NCBI GenBank assembly: GCA_903869675.1
Contig: CAIQAB010000026.1
Location: 1-37,254, forward strand
Origin: an uncultured Verrucomicrobiota bacterium
Lineage (GTDB): Bacteria > Verrucomicrobiota > Verrucomicrobiia > Opitutales > Opitutaceae
DNA: 37,254 nt
Direction of reading: 5' to 3'
The position numbers and the translations under genes were made by a program. The notes under the pieces were generated by a model, which was not told the DNA's origin, did no database searches, and worked only from the letters and a program-made list of their open reading frames with translations. The first letter of the stretch is position 1; each line of letters starts with the position of its first letter. Shown here piece after piece: positions 24,460 through 31,826 of this stretch.

Positions 24460-24487
24460 CGAACCCCCAACCTAGGAAACACCTACT

Positions 24488-25033
24488 ATGAAACTTCACG
24501 AAATGACCAACGTCGTTGGCGCCGTTCATCGCAAGAAACGCGTCGGCTGCGGCGAGGGCGGCGGCCACGGCAAGACCTCCGGTCGCGGCGGCAAGGGCCA
24601 GACCGCCCGCTCGGGCGGCTCCATCCGTCCAGGCTTCGAAGGCGGCCAAATGCCTCTCTACCGCAAGCTGCCCCATCGCGGCTTCAACAACTACGAGTTC
24701 CGCGTCGAATACGCGGTGCTTAACGTCGGAGATCTCGACGGGCTCGATGCTTCGATTACCGAGGTGACCGCCGAGGTCCTCGCCACCGCTGGCCTCATAC
24801 GCGGCGGCACCAAGGCAGTCAAGATCCTTGGCAATGGCGAATTGACCCGCGCGTTCACGGTAACCGCTGCCCGGTTCTCTGAGTCGGCCAAGGTCAAGAT
24901 CGAGAAGGCCGGTGGTCGCACGGTCCAAACGGCTGAGGCTCAAGACGCCAACGCTGTTTCCGCCGCCGCCAAGGCCTCGAAGCTCGCAGCGTTTAAGGCT
25001 GCCAAAGCCGCCAAGAACGCCGCTAAGGCCTGA
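24488..25033 (+). CDS. rplO: 50S ribosomal protein L15 with Ala/Lys tail
   Basis: 181-residue L15, a central 50S assembly protein. The N-terminal Gly-rich region is seen as KKRVGCGEGGGHGKTSGRGGKGQTARSGGSIRPGFEGGQMPLYRKLPHRGF; the C-terminal domain has GLIRGGTKAVKILGNGEL and FSESAKVKIEKAGG. About 35 residues after that core are an Ala/Lys-rich tail (KASKLAAFKAAKAAKNAAKA) beyond the usual length of about 145. AGGA lies about 11 nt upstream. Confidence 0.96.
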   Translation: MKLHEMTNVVGAVHRKKRVGCGEGGGHGKTSGRGGKGQTARSGGSIRPGFEGGQMPLYRKLPHRGFNNYEFRVEYAVLNVGDLDGLDASITEVTAEVLATAGLIRGGTKAVKILGNGELTRAFTVTAARFSESAKVKIEKAGGRTVQTAEAQDANAVSAAAKASKLAAFKAAKAAKNAAKA

Positions 25034-25057
25034 TCGCCCGCTCCATGTTGCGATTCA

Positions 25058-25073
25058 GTCACGATTCCGTGAC
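25058..25073 (+). promoter_or_regulatory. Small perfect hairpin after rplO
   Basis: GTCACG-ATTC-CGTGAC is a perfect 6-bp hairpin with a 4-nt loop, 25 nt past the rplO stop and 15 nt before the larger terminator-like hairpin. The two together make the rplO-secY gap (122 nt) strongly structured. Function unknown. Confidence 0.45.
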
Positions 25074-25087
25074 ATGACGCCTCTCTT

Positions 25088-25124
25088 GGGCGGGTGAGCG
25101 CCGAAACGCGCCCCCGCCCTTTTT
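25088..25124 (+). terminator. Terminator-like hairpin between rplO and secY
   Basis: GGGCGGG (25088-25094) pairs perfectly with CCCGCCC (25113-25119). An inner GCG/CGC helix extends the stem, and TTTTT plus further T-rich sequence follows. It resembles an intrinsic terminator. secY starts 31 nt later, so unless a promoter is hidden in that T-rich stretch, secY and everything to rplQ would depend on read-through. Confidence 0.75.
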
Positions 25125-25155
25125 CCGTTTTTCCGTTTAACGCTTTTTTCCTAAC

Positions 25156-26646
25156 GTGTTTTCCGCCTTCACCAACTCCCTGAAGATTCCCGAGCTCCGT
25201 TCTCGCATCTTCTATACCCTCGCGCTCCTCTTCGTGGCCCGCGTCGGCGCGCACATTCCGCTGCCCGGCCTCGACCCGAAGCCCCTGCAGGATTTTTTTG
25301 CCGCCAATTCTGGAGGCGCCAGCGGCGCTGTGGTGGGTTTGTATAACATGTTCACCGGCGGCGCCCTCCTGAAGGGCGCGGTATTTGCCTTGGGCATCAT
25401 GCCTTACATTAGCGCCTCCATCATTTTCCAGTTGATGAGCGCAGTCATCCCCGGGCTCAGCCGTCTACAGCAGGAAGGCGACGTCGGCCGCCAGAAGCTG
25501 ACTCAATATACCCGTTACGCTACGGTTCTGATCTGTCTCATTCAAGGCACCCTGCTTATCCTTACCCTGGAGAATCCATCCCGCCTTTTCCAAGGCTATG
25601 ATGTTAACACCTATGGCCAGATCGTCATCGCCGGGCACACCACCTTCCTTCTGACCTCGGTCATTTTTCTCACCGCCGGCACGATGATTCTGATGTGGCT
25701 GGGCGAACAAATCACCGCCCGCGGGATAGGCAACGGCACCTCCCTGCTCATCACCATCGGCATTCTTGCCGACATTCCCGGTGCAGCTACGACCCTCTGG
25801 AATTTGATCAACCCCGCCGTTGGCGTAAAAGGCCTCGGCGCCCCGCAACTCATAGTGATGCTTATCTTGTTCTTGGTTGTCACCATGGGCTTGATCGCCG
25901 TCGTGCAAGGCCAGCGCAAGATCCCCGTCCAATACGCCAAACGCGTGGTCGGGAACAAGGTCATGGGCGGCCAAAATTCCTTCCTGCCGCTCAAGGTGAA
26001 TTACTCCGGCGTCATGCCCGTGATTTTTGCCAGTGCCATCCTGCTCTTCCCTCAGCAGATTTTCTCTTGGTTGGGCGCCGCCTTCGACCTGCCCTTTCTG
26101 GTCGAGTTCGCGCAGAATCTCGTCAGCGGCCACTGGGTTTACTACGTGGTGATGGGCTCACTGATTTTGTTCTTCAGCTATTTCTGGGTATCAGTGATGT
26201 TTAAGCCCATTCAGATTGCCGACGACCTGAAGAAATATGGCGGCTATATTCCCGGTGTCCGTCCCGGCGAGCCCACCGCTCGGTTCTTGGATTTCGTGAT
26301 GACCCGCCTTACTCTGGCCGGTGCGGTCTTCCTGACTATTATTGCGGTATTTCCCGACCTGCTAATGAACCAATTAAAGGTGCCTCACCGCATCGCGATT
26401 TTCTTCGGTGGCACCGGTATGTTGATCACCGTGGGGGTTATTCTCGACACCATGAAACAGGTTGAGACGTTCCTGCTCCAGCGCCATTACGATGGTTTCC
26501 TGAAAAAGGGGCGTGTCCGCGCCCGCAGCGGAAACGTTGCCACCGCCCTTAATGAGGCGGCCGACATGCAGACCGTGGGCAAGCTCTGGCTTGTGCTCGG
26601 GATCATCTTCGCCATCGGCATCGCCGCGTGGATCGTTAAAAAATAA
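25156..26646 (+). CDS. secY: Protein translocase subunit SecY
   Basis: 496-residue SecY, the ten-span channel of the Sec translocon; its partner SecE is encoded at the start of the window. Start is GTG, giving MFSAFTNSLKIPELRSRIFYTL. The plug region GLDPKPLQDFF and GALLKGAVFALGIMPYISASIIFQLMS, the RLQQEGDVGRQKLTQYTRY cytoplasmic loop, the C5 loop with KYGGYIPGVRPGEPTARFLDFVMTRLTL, and a C-terminal TM segment are clear. It is about 50 residues longer than E. coli SecY. A small hairpin CCGCTT-AAA-AAGCGG (26655-26669) follows before the next gene. Confidence 0.96.
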   Translation: MFSAFTNSLKIPELRSRIFYTLALLFVARVGAHIPLPGLDPKPLQDFFAANSGGASGAVVGLYNMFTGGALLKGAVFALGIMPYISASIIFQLMSAVIPGLSRLQQEGDVGRQKLTQYTRYATVLICLIQGTLLILTLENPSRLFQGYDVNTYGQIVIAGHTTFLLTSVIFLTAGTMILMWLGEQITARGIGNGTSLLITIGILADIPGAATTLWNLINPAVGVKGLGAPQLIVMLILFLVVTMGLIAVVQGQRKIPVQYAKRVVGNKVMGGQNSFLPLKVNYSGVMPVIFASAILLFPQQIFSWLGAAFDLPFLVEFAQNLVSGHWVYYVVMGSLILFFSYFWVSVMFKPIQIADDLKKYGGYIPGVRPGEPTARFLDFVMTRLTLAGAVFLTIIAVFPDLLMNQLKVPHRIAIFFGGTGMLITVGVILDTMKQVETFLLQRHYDGFLKKGRVRARSGNVATALNEAADMQTVGKLWLVLGIIFAIGIAAWIVKK

Positions 26647-26654
26647 AAACGCGT

Positions 26655-26669
26655 CCGCTTAAAAAGCGG
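26655..26669 (+). promoter_or_regulatory. Small hairpin after secY
   Basis: CCGCTT-AAA-AAGCGG is a perfect 6-bp stem with a 3-nt loop, 8 nt after the secY stop and 16 nt before the next GTG start. Only CTTT follows, so termination would be weak at best. It could tune translation of the adk-like/map pair. Confidence 0.35.
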
Positions 26670-26685
26670 CTTTACACGCCGCCGC

Positions 26686-27159
26686 GTGTCTGATTCGTCT
26701 AACAACCTTTTTCTCATCGCGAACCACGGCTCCGTAAAGCTGTTGTTCCTCGACGAGACGATCACCCTTCCGGGGGATTGGTCGAACCACTTTCGTTCTT
26801 TGCACATTGAGCACGTCTCTCCTAGCGCTTTAGTAAGCTTGGAGATTTGTCGCCGCTCGCTGCTCGGCCAGTCTGCTGAGCTCGCGTTGCAGCGTGGGAC
26901 GCCCGTCCCCGCCGAAACTATCGTCGCACTTGTGCGCCGCTGGTTTATGGCGCGCAAACCCGATGCGGGATTCGCCCTTACCGGCTTCCCGGCTACGTTG
27001 CTCCAAGCCCGTATCCTCGACGAGTGGCTCGACGCCCGCGACGAAAGTCTCGACGCCGTTATAGCTTCATCGCCCGCCGCAAGCGGCGAGCTCGTCCACT
27101 ACTACCGCACCCATGGCCTGCTCCTCGAGCCGGTCGTTGGCACCGCTTCCCGCCCATGA
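26686..27159 (+). CDS. Degenerate adenylate-kinase-like protein lacking the P-loop
   Basis: 157 residues, GTG start. It sits where adk lies in many bacteria (secY-adk-map). Residues about 37-128 follow the Adk pattern: LHIEHVSPSALVS matches the ISTGDMLR stretch, LLGQSAELALQRGTPVPAETIVALVRRW matches [28 protein letters not shown] of E. coli, and GFALTGFPATLLQARILDEWL matches GFLLDGFPRTIPQADAM. However, the GxPGxGKGT P-loop is absent, the DGFPR motif is TGFPA (99-103), and the whole LID domain and its arginines are missing; a short end (ELVHYYRTHGLLLEPV) resembles the Adk C-terminus. It cannot be an active kinase by known mechanism. Intact frame and a 4-nt ATGA overlap with map suggest it is expressed. 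Roles such as nucleotide binding or ribosome-linked scaffolding are only speculation. Confidence 0.8.
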   Translation: MSDSSNNLFLIANHGSVKLLFLDETITLPGDWSNHFRSLHIEHVSPSALVSLEICRRSLLGQSAELALQRGTPVPAETIVALVRRWFMARKPDAGFALTGFPATLLQARILDEWLDARDESLDAVIASSPAASGELVHYYRTHGLLLEPVVGTASRP

Positions 27160-27926
27160 TCCCGATCAAAGATGCCACCGGCATCGCGCGGATGCGCGAG
27201 GCCTGCGCGGTCGCCGCCTATGTGCTGCACGAGCTGAAAAAGCACGTGCGACCTGGCGTCACCACCTACGACTTGGACCAATTAGCAAAGGACCTGATCG
27301 CCTCCCGCGGCGCACGCAGCGCCTGTTTCGGCTATCAGATCGACGGGCGACGCTTCCCCGCCTACTCCTGCCTTTCGGTTAACGAAGAGGTGGTCCACGG
27401 CATAGGTTCTCTGAAGCGCGTCCTTCGCGACGGCGACATTATCTCCCTCGATATCGTGGTCGAGCATCAGGGTTATATCGGCGACAACGCCTTTACCCTC
27501 CCTGTTGGCACGGTCTCGTCTGCCGTTCAGAAGCTGCTGACTGTATCGCAGGAAGCACTCGCCCTCGGTATCGCCCAGGCTCGAGTCGGCAATCGCATCG
27601 GCGATATCTCCCACGCCATTCAGGTTCACTGCGAAAAGAATGGTTTCGGCGTCGTTCGTGATCTTGTCGGCCACGGTGTTGGCGTCGATATGCACGAGGA
27701 GCCCCAGATTCCGAACTTCGGGCGCAAGGGCACCGGCGCCAAGATCCGCCCCGGCATGACGCTTGCCATCGAGCCCATGGTAAATCTCGGCACCTATCGC
27801 ACGAAGTGTCTCAGCGATGGTTGGACCATTGTCACGACCGATGACACCCCCTCCGCGCATTTTGAGCATACCGTGCTCACCCGCGAGGAAGGCCCCGAGA
27901 TCCTCACCGTGCCCCCGCCTGCCTAG
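27156..27926 (+). CDS. map: Methionine aminopeptidase, type I
   Basis: 256-residue M24A peptidase that removes N-terminal Met from new proteins. All five metal ligands are visible: Asp99, Asp110, His173, Glu206, Glu237, plus substrate-site His81 (VNEEVVHGIG). No N-terminal zinc-finger or SH3 extension, so it is the short type Ia. The ATG at 27156 overlaps the stop of the adk-like gene (ATGA) and gives the usual IPIKDATGIARMREAC start; a longer in-frame reading from 27024 overlaps the upstream gene and is rejected. rpsM follows after 62 nt, with infA and rpmJ absent. Confidence 0.96.
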   Translation: MIPIKDATGIARMREACAVAAYVLHELKKHVRPGVTTYDLDQLAKDLIASRGARSACFGYQIDGRRFPAYSCLSVNEEVVHGIGSLKRVLRDGDIISLDIVVEHQGYIGDNAFTLPVGTVSSAVQKLLTVSQEALALGIAQARVGNRIGDISHAIQVHCEKNGFGVVRDLVGHGVGVDMHEEPQIPNFGRKGTGAKIRPGMTLAIEPMVNLGTYRTKCLSDGWTIVTTDDTPSAHFEHTVLTREEGPEILTVPPPA

Positions 27927-27988
27927 CCTCCTTTTCCCCCTTTCCCGTCCGTTTTTCACCACAATAACCCAACTAACACACACTCCCT

Positions 27989-28366
27989 ATGCCACGTCTC
28001 CTCGGTGTAGAAATTCCCGCGAAAAAGAAAGTCGCGTATTCCCTCCGTTACATCTACGGCATCGGTCCCGTCCGTGCCGATCAGGTGATCGCCGAAGCCG
28101 GCATCCATCCGGATACCCGCGCTGAAGCCCTCACGGAGGAGCAGCTCAACAAGATCCTCCATGTTATCACTGAGCACAAGTGGGTCGTAGAAGGCGACCT
28201 CCGTCGTGAGCTCACCGGTAACTTAAAGCGCCTTCAGGCGATTGGTTGCTATCGTGGCATCCGCCATCGCAAGAGCCTGCCCGTCCGCGGACAGCGGACT
28301 CAGACCAACGCCCGCACCCGCAAGGGTCCGCGCCGCACCGTCGGCGTCACCAAGGCCAAGGAATAA
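27989..28366 (+). CDS. rpsM: 30S ribosomal protein S13
   Basis: 125-residue S13 of the 30S head, contacting the P-site tRNA and the 50S subunit. [34 protein letters not shown] opening and the basic tail [21 protein letters not shown] are typical. No Shine-Dalgarno (ACACACTCCCT). It begins the alpha-type group rpsM-rpsK-rpsD-rpoA-rplQ. Confidence 0.97.
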   Translation: MPRLLGVEIPAKKKVAYSLRYIYGIGPVRADQVIAEAGIHPDTRAEALTEEQLNKILHVITEHKWVVEGDLRRELTGNLKRLQAIGCYRGIRHRKSLPVRGQRTQTNARTRKGPRRTVGVTKAKE

Positions 28367-28392
28367 TTCCAACCCTTTAAATCATTACCACC

Positions 28393-29001
28393 ATGGCCGA
28401 AGAGTCCAAGCCCGCCAAGAACACCAAGCCCGCCGGCAAACCTGCCGACGCCGCCGCGAAGGAGAAGGCCCCCAAGAAGGCCGCCGTCCCCGCCTCTGAT
28501 AAACCCGCCGCCGAAGGCGCCGCACCCGCCGCTGCGGCCGTCCCCGAGAAGCCAGTTGAGCTGATCGGTGGCGTCGCCCGTCAGCCCACCGCCGAGGAGC
28601 TGCTGAAGGAGGAGTTGGGCACGATCAAGATCCGTAAAGCCAAGGGATCCAAAAACGTCTCCAGCGGCATCGCGAAGATCGCCGCCACTTTCAACAACAC
28701 CATCGTCTCGATCACCGACCAAAAGGGTCAGGTCATCGCCTGGTCCAGCGCCGGCAAGTGCAACTTCCGCGGATCCCGCAAGTCCACTGCTTACGCCGCC
28801 CAAGTCGTCGCCCAAGATGCCGCCCGCAACGCCATGTCGCACGGTCTCAAGGACGTCGTCATCCACGTCTCCGGTCCCGGCCTTGGTCGCGATAGCGCCA
28901 TCCGCGCCCTTCAGGCCATCGGCCTCGAGATTTCCTCCATCATCGACGTCACACCCATCCCGCACAATGGCTGCCGTCCCAAGAAGCGTCGTCGTTGCTA
29001 A
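28393..29001 (+). CDS. rpsK: 30S ribosomal protein S11 with long low-complexity N-terminus
   Basis: 202-residue S11, against about 129 in E. coli. The core starts near residue 80 ([31 protein letters not shown]) and ends [18 protein letters not shown]. The first 70 or so residues are a Lys/Ala/Pro-rich extension ([22 protein letters not shown]...), then a short acidic piece ([10 protein letters not shown]). No internal ATG lies near the core start, and the ATG at 28393 follows rpsM by 26 nt, so the extension is probably translated. No Shine-Dalgarno (CATTACCACC). Confidence 0.95.
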   Translation: MAEESKPAKNTKPAGKPADAAAKEKAPKKAAVPASDKPAAEGAAPAAAAVPEKPVELIGGVARQPTAEELLKEELGTIKIRKAKGSKNVSSGIAKIAATFNNTIVSITDQKGQVIAWSSAGKCNFRGSRKSTAYAAQVVAQDAARNAMSHGLKDVVIHVSGPGLGRDSAIRALQAIGLEISSIIDVTPIPHNGCRPKKRRRC

Positions 29002-29054
29002 TCCACGATCGCCCTTCACTCACGGATCAACCCTTTAACATATAGGCACCCATC

Positions 29055-29666
29055 ATGGCCCGCTATACCGGCCCCACCACCCGACTCAGTCGTCGTTTCA
29101 ACACCCCGCTCTTTGGCGCCACCAAGGCGTATGAGCGTCGCCCCTATCCCCCCGGCCAGCACGGCCCCAAACTTCGCCGCAAGCTGTCGGAATTCGCCGT
29201 CGGTCTCAACGAGAAGCAAAAGCTACGCTATATCTATGGCCTGCTTGAGCGCCAGTTCCGCAAGACCTTCGAGACCGCCAAACGCGAGCGCGGCGTCACC
29301 GGCGAACGTTTCCTGCAACTTCTCGAAACCCGTCTTGATAGTGTAATTTATCTCCTCGGTTTCGCCAAGAGCCGCGCTGCCGCCCGCCAGTTGGTCGGTC
29401 ACGGGCACGTTCGCGTAAACGGCCACAAGGTCGATATCGCCTCCTATGCCATCCAAGTTGGCGACGAGATCGAGATCCGCAATGCCGCCGCTTCCCGCCA
29501 GCTTGCTACCCGTAACCTCGAGGAAAATCGCGCTCGCGCCGTTCCCGGCTGGCTCGCCCTCAATGCCGAGGCCTTCAAAGCCATCGTGAACCGCCTTCCC
29601 ACCCGCGAGGAGATGGTCCCCGAGATCAACGAGCAACTCATCGTCGAGTTTTACTCGCGCTTCTAA
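29055..29666 (+). CDS. rpsD: 30S ribosomal protein S4
   Basis: 203-residue S4, a nucleator of 30S assembly. MARYTGPTTRLSRRF opening, RRPYPPGQHGPKLRRKLSEFAVGLNEKQKLRYIYGLLERQFRKTF, an S4 RNA-binding domain with RLDSVIYLLGFAKSRAAARQLVGHGHVRVNGHKVDI, and the IVEFYSRF end. No zinc-binding cysteines (zinc-free type). Only a weak AGG upstream. In the alpha-operon position before rpoA. Confidence 0.97.
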   Translation: MARYTGPTTRLSRRFNTPLFGATKAYERRPYPPGQHGPKLRRKLSEFAVGLNEKQKLRYIYGLLERQFRKTFETAKRERGVTGERFLQLLETRLDSVIYLLGFAKSRAAARQLVGHGHVRVNGHKVDIASYAIQVGDEIEIRNAAASRQLATRNLEENRARAVPGWLALNAEAFKAIVNRLPTREEMVPEINEQLIVEFYSRF

Positions 29667-29721
29667 GTCCCGGCCCCTAGCCGTTCCACTCCCCCTCTTC
29701 ACCGCAGTATTCAACCACGCC

Positions 29722-30723
29722 ATGCCCAAACGTCTCGGAAAGTTCGAACTGCCCAATAAACTCACCAAGGACGAGGCTTCCGCCACGCCCACCTACGGCA
29801 AGTTTACCGCCGAGCCCTTCGAGGCCGGCTACGGCCACACCATCGGTAACTCGCTCCGCCGCGTGCTCCTCTCCTCTATCGAGGGCAGCGCCATTTCGTC
29901 GATCAAGATCGACGGGGTCCAGCACGAGTTCCAATCCATCGACGGCGTCGTCGAGGATGTCTCCGATATCGTCCTCAACCTGAAGAAAATCCTCCTCGTT
30001 TCCCAGAAACGCGATTCGTTCACACTTCAGATCAAGGTCAACAAGGAAGGCGCCGTCACCGCCGCCGACATTCAGGCCGACTCCAACGTCACCATCGTCA
30101 ACCCCGAACAGGTCATCTGCACTCTCGACAAGGCCCGTCCCTTCCAGGCTGAAATCGAGATCAAGACCGGTCGCGGTTACTACGCCGGCGAACAAAACAA
30201 GAAAGAGGAGCAGTCCATCGGCGTTATTCCGATTGATTCCCTCTTCTCTCCTGTTCGCCTCGTTAAATACGCTGTCGAGGCCACCCGCGTCGGTCAGATC
30301 ACCGATTACGACAAGCTCATCCTTGAGGTCTGGACCGACGGCCGCATCGATCCCGACGCCGCCCTTAAGCAGGCCGGTTCCATCCTCAAGCACCACCTCG
30401 ACGTGTTCGACAAGGTGACCGACGAGACCTTCGAGTTCGACAACCAGCAGTCCGAGGTCAGCGAGGAGCAGAACAAGCTCCGCAAGCTCCTTAACATGTC
30501 GGTCAACGAGATCGAGCTCTCCGTCCGCGCCGCCAACTGCTTGAACAACGCCAACATCACCACCGTCGGCGAGCTGGCCATGAAGACAGAGCAGGAGATG
30601 CTGAAGTATCGCAACTTCGGCAAGAAGTCCCTCAACGAGATCAAGGACAAGCTCGAGCAGCTCGGCCTTTCCCTCGGCATGAAGTTCGACGAGCGCCTCC
30701 TCGAGGCCAAGAAAGAAGCCTGA
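29722..30723 (+). CDS. rpoA: DNA-directed RNA polymerase subunit alpha
   Basis: 333-residue alpha subunit. The N-terminal domain (about 1-240) dimerises and nucleates core assembly: FEAGYGHTIGNSLRRVLLSSIEGSAISSIKIDGVQHEF. The C-terminal domain (about 255-325) has LLNMSVNEIELSVRAANCLNNANI, where Arg269 corresponds to the UP-element contact Arg265 of E. coli, followed by the FGKKSLNEIKDKL helix. Typical length. No Shine-Dalgarno. A 170-nt structured gap separates it from rplQ. Confidence 0.97.
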   Translation: MPKRLGKFELPNKLTKDEASATPTYGKFTAEPFEAGYGHTIGNSLRRVLLSSIEGSAISSIKIDGVQHEFQSIDGVVEDVSDIVLNLKKILLVSQKRDSFTLQIKVNKEGAVTAADIQADSNVTIVNPEQVICTLDKARPFQAEIEIKTGRGYYAGEQNKKEEQSIGVIPIDSLFSPVRLVKYAVEATRVGQITDYDKLILEVWTDGRIDPDAALKQAGSILKHHLDVFDKVTDETFEFDNQQSEVSEEQNKLRKLLNMSVNEIELSVRAANCLNNANITTVGELAMKTEQEMLKYRNFGKKSLNEIKDKLEQLGLSLGMKFDERLLEAKKEA

Positions 30724-30741
30724 GCCGGATGTTCGATCTAG

Positions 30742-30785
30742 GATGGATGATGTTTGATGGGCTCTCGCCTGTCTCATCATCCATC
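30742..30785 (+). promoter_or_regulatory. Long hairpin in the rpoA-rplQ gap
   Basis: GATGGATGATG (30742-30752) and CATCATCCATC (30775-30785) are perfectly complementary over 11 bp with a 22-nt loop that can itself pair weakly (GGC/GCC). No T-run follows. It begins 18 nt after the rpoA stop, in a 170-nt gap that is long for this junction. A second weak stem (CCGAG/CTCGG, about 30824-30849) lies downstream. Likely a stable mRNA structure with a processing or regulatory role. Confidence 0.6.
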
Positions 30786-30893
30786 TCACCTCGTCTGTAT
30801 CACCCATTTCGTCTCTCGCGCCGCCGAGTCGCCCCACGCTGCGCCTCGGTTGCCGATCGGGAGACCTAACCCAAACCGAAAGAAAACCACACC

Positions 30894-31376
30894 ATGCGTC
30901 ACAACAAACACCACGCCTCCCTCGGCGTCACCCGCGAGCACCGCAAGGCGATGCTCAGCAACATGGCCGCGTCTCTAATCGAGCACGGCAAAATCCAGAC
31001 CACCCTTACCAAGGCCAAGGCCCTCCGCCCCTTTGTCGAGAAGGTCATCACCAAGGCCAAGAAGGCCTCCGTCGCCGCCGACAAGAAGGACGCCCTCCAT
31101 CTTCGCCGCATGGCCATGAAGGACGTTCGCGACGAGACCGCGGTCGCCACCCTCTTCAACGAGAAGGTTAAGGAATTTGCTAACCGCCCAGGCGGCTACA
31201 CTCGCATCTACAAGCTTGGCACCCTCGGTCGCAATGACGCCGCGGAGATGGCTCAGATCGAGTTCATCAAGGCCGACGATCCTGGTTATAAGAAAACCCG
31301 CAAGCCTGCCAAGTCCAAGGCCACTGCTGCCCCTGCGGCTGAAGTTTCTGCCGCCGACGCCGCTCCGGCTGCCTAA
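30894..31376 (+). CDS. rplQ: 50S ribosomal protein L17
   Basis: 160-residue L17 at the tunnel exit. MRHNKHHASLGVTREHRKAMLSNMAASLIEHGKIQTTLTKAKALRPFVEKVITKAKK is diagnostic; the core ends near GGYTRIYKLGTLGRNDAAEMAQIEFI. The last 30 or so residues are a Lys/Ala/Pro-rich tail not present in E. coli L17 (127). No Shine-Dalgarno (AACCACACC). Last gene of the supercluster; a terminator follows 20 nt later. Confidence 0.97.
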   Translation: MRHNKHHASLGVTREHRKAMLSNMAASLIEHGKIQTTLTKAKALRPFVEKVITKAKKASVAADKKDALHLRRMAMKDVRDETAVATLFNEKVKEFANRPGGYTRIYKLGTLGRNDAAEMAQIEFIKADDPGYKKTRKPAKSKATAAPAAEVSAADAAPAA

Positions 31377-31396
31377 GTTTACTGGCCCCTGTTTCT

Positions 31397-31440
31397 ACGC
31401 CGTGCCTTTCCCTTCAGGGGAGGCCGGCGTTTTTTATTTT
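31397..31440 (+). terminator. Intrinsic terminator after rplQ
   Basis: ACGCCG (31397-31402) pairs with CGGCGT (31425-31430). Inside, GCC/GGC and TTCCC/GGGGA continue the helix to a TTCA loop, and TTTTTATTTT follows. A long stem with a full T-run directly after rplQ marks the end of the r-protein transcript. Confidence 0.93.
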
Positions 31441-31501
31441 ATACCCGTCCGGATACTTGCCCGTTTGCTCGATCCGCTTTCCACTTACCCATTCTATTCG
31501 C

Positions 31502-31726
31502 ATGGATCTAGTTTCAGCCACGGTTATTTATAGTTGTCTGGTCGCCGTCGTTTTTCTGGGCCTCTGGATCTACTATGACCGCCGGGATCATGCCCGTTTT
31601 GAGGCCGAACGACGCCACGTTTCATTCCACTGCGTGCACTGTGGCCATCTCTACGCCATTCAGGGCTCTTTACCCATTTCGACCTGCCCGCGCTGTGGCC
31701 AGAATAATAATAGGCTTCGTTTTTAA
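31502..31726 (+). CDS. Small membrane-anchored zinc-ribbon protein
   Basis: 74 residues, unknown function. One N-terminal membrane span (about 5-25, ATVIYSCLVAVVFLGLWIYY), then a basic linker and a C-terminal zinc-ribbon with two CxxC knuckles (Cys44/Cys47 in CVHC, Cys62/Cys65 in CPRC) 14 residues apart. The ATG at 31502 is preferred over an upstream TTG at 31457 because the span follows at once. No Shine-Dalgarno. It follows the rplQ terminator and precedes guaA by 100 nt. The topology would place the ribbon on the cytoplasmic side by the positive-inside rule. Confidence 0.8.
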   Translation: MDLVSATVIYSCLVAVVFLGLWIYYDRRDHARFEAERRHVSFHCVHCGHLYAIQGSLPISTCPRCGQNNNRLRF

Positions 31727-31826
31727 GCGGTGTTGGCCTCTTTCCCGCTAAAGTCCCCCTTAAAACTCGCCTCCGGATTCAGCCTTGGTCCCTGCTAAAG
31801 CTTCCGGTTGCCTTTCCTCTTTGCCC

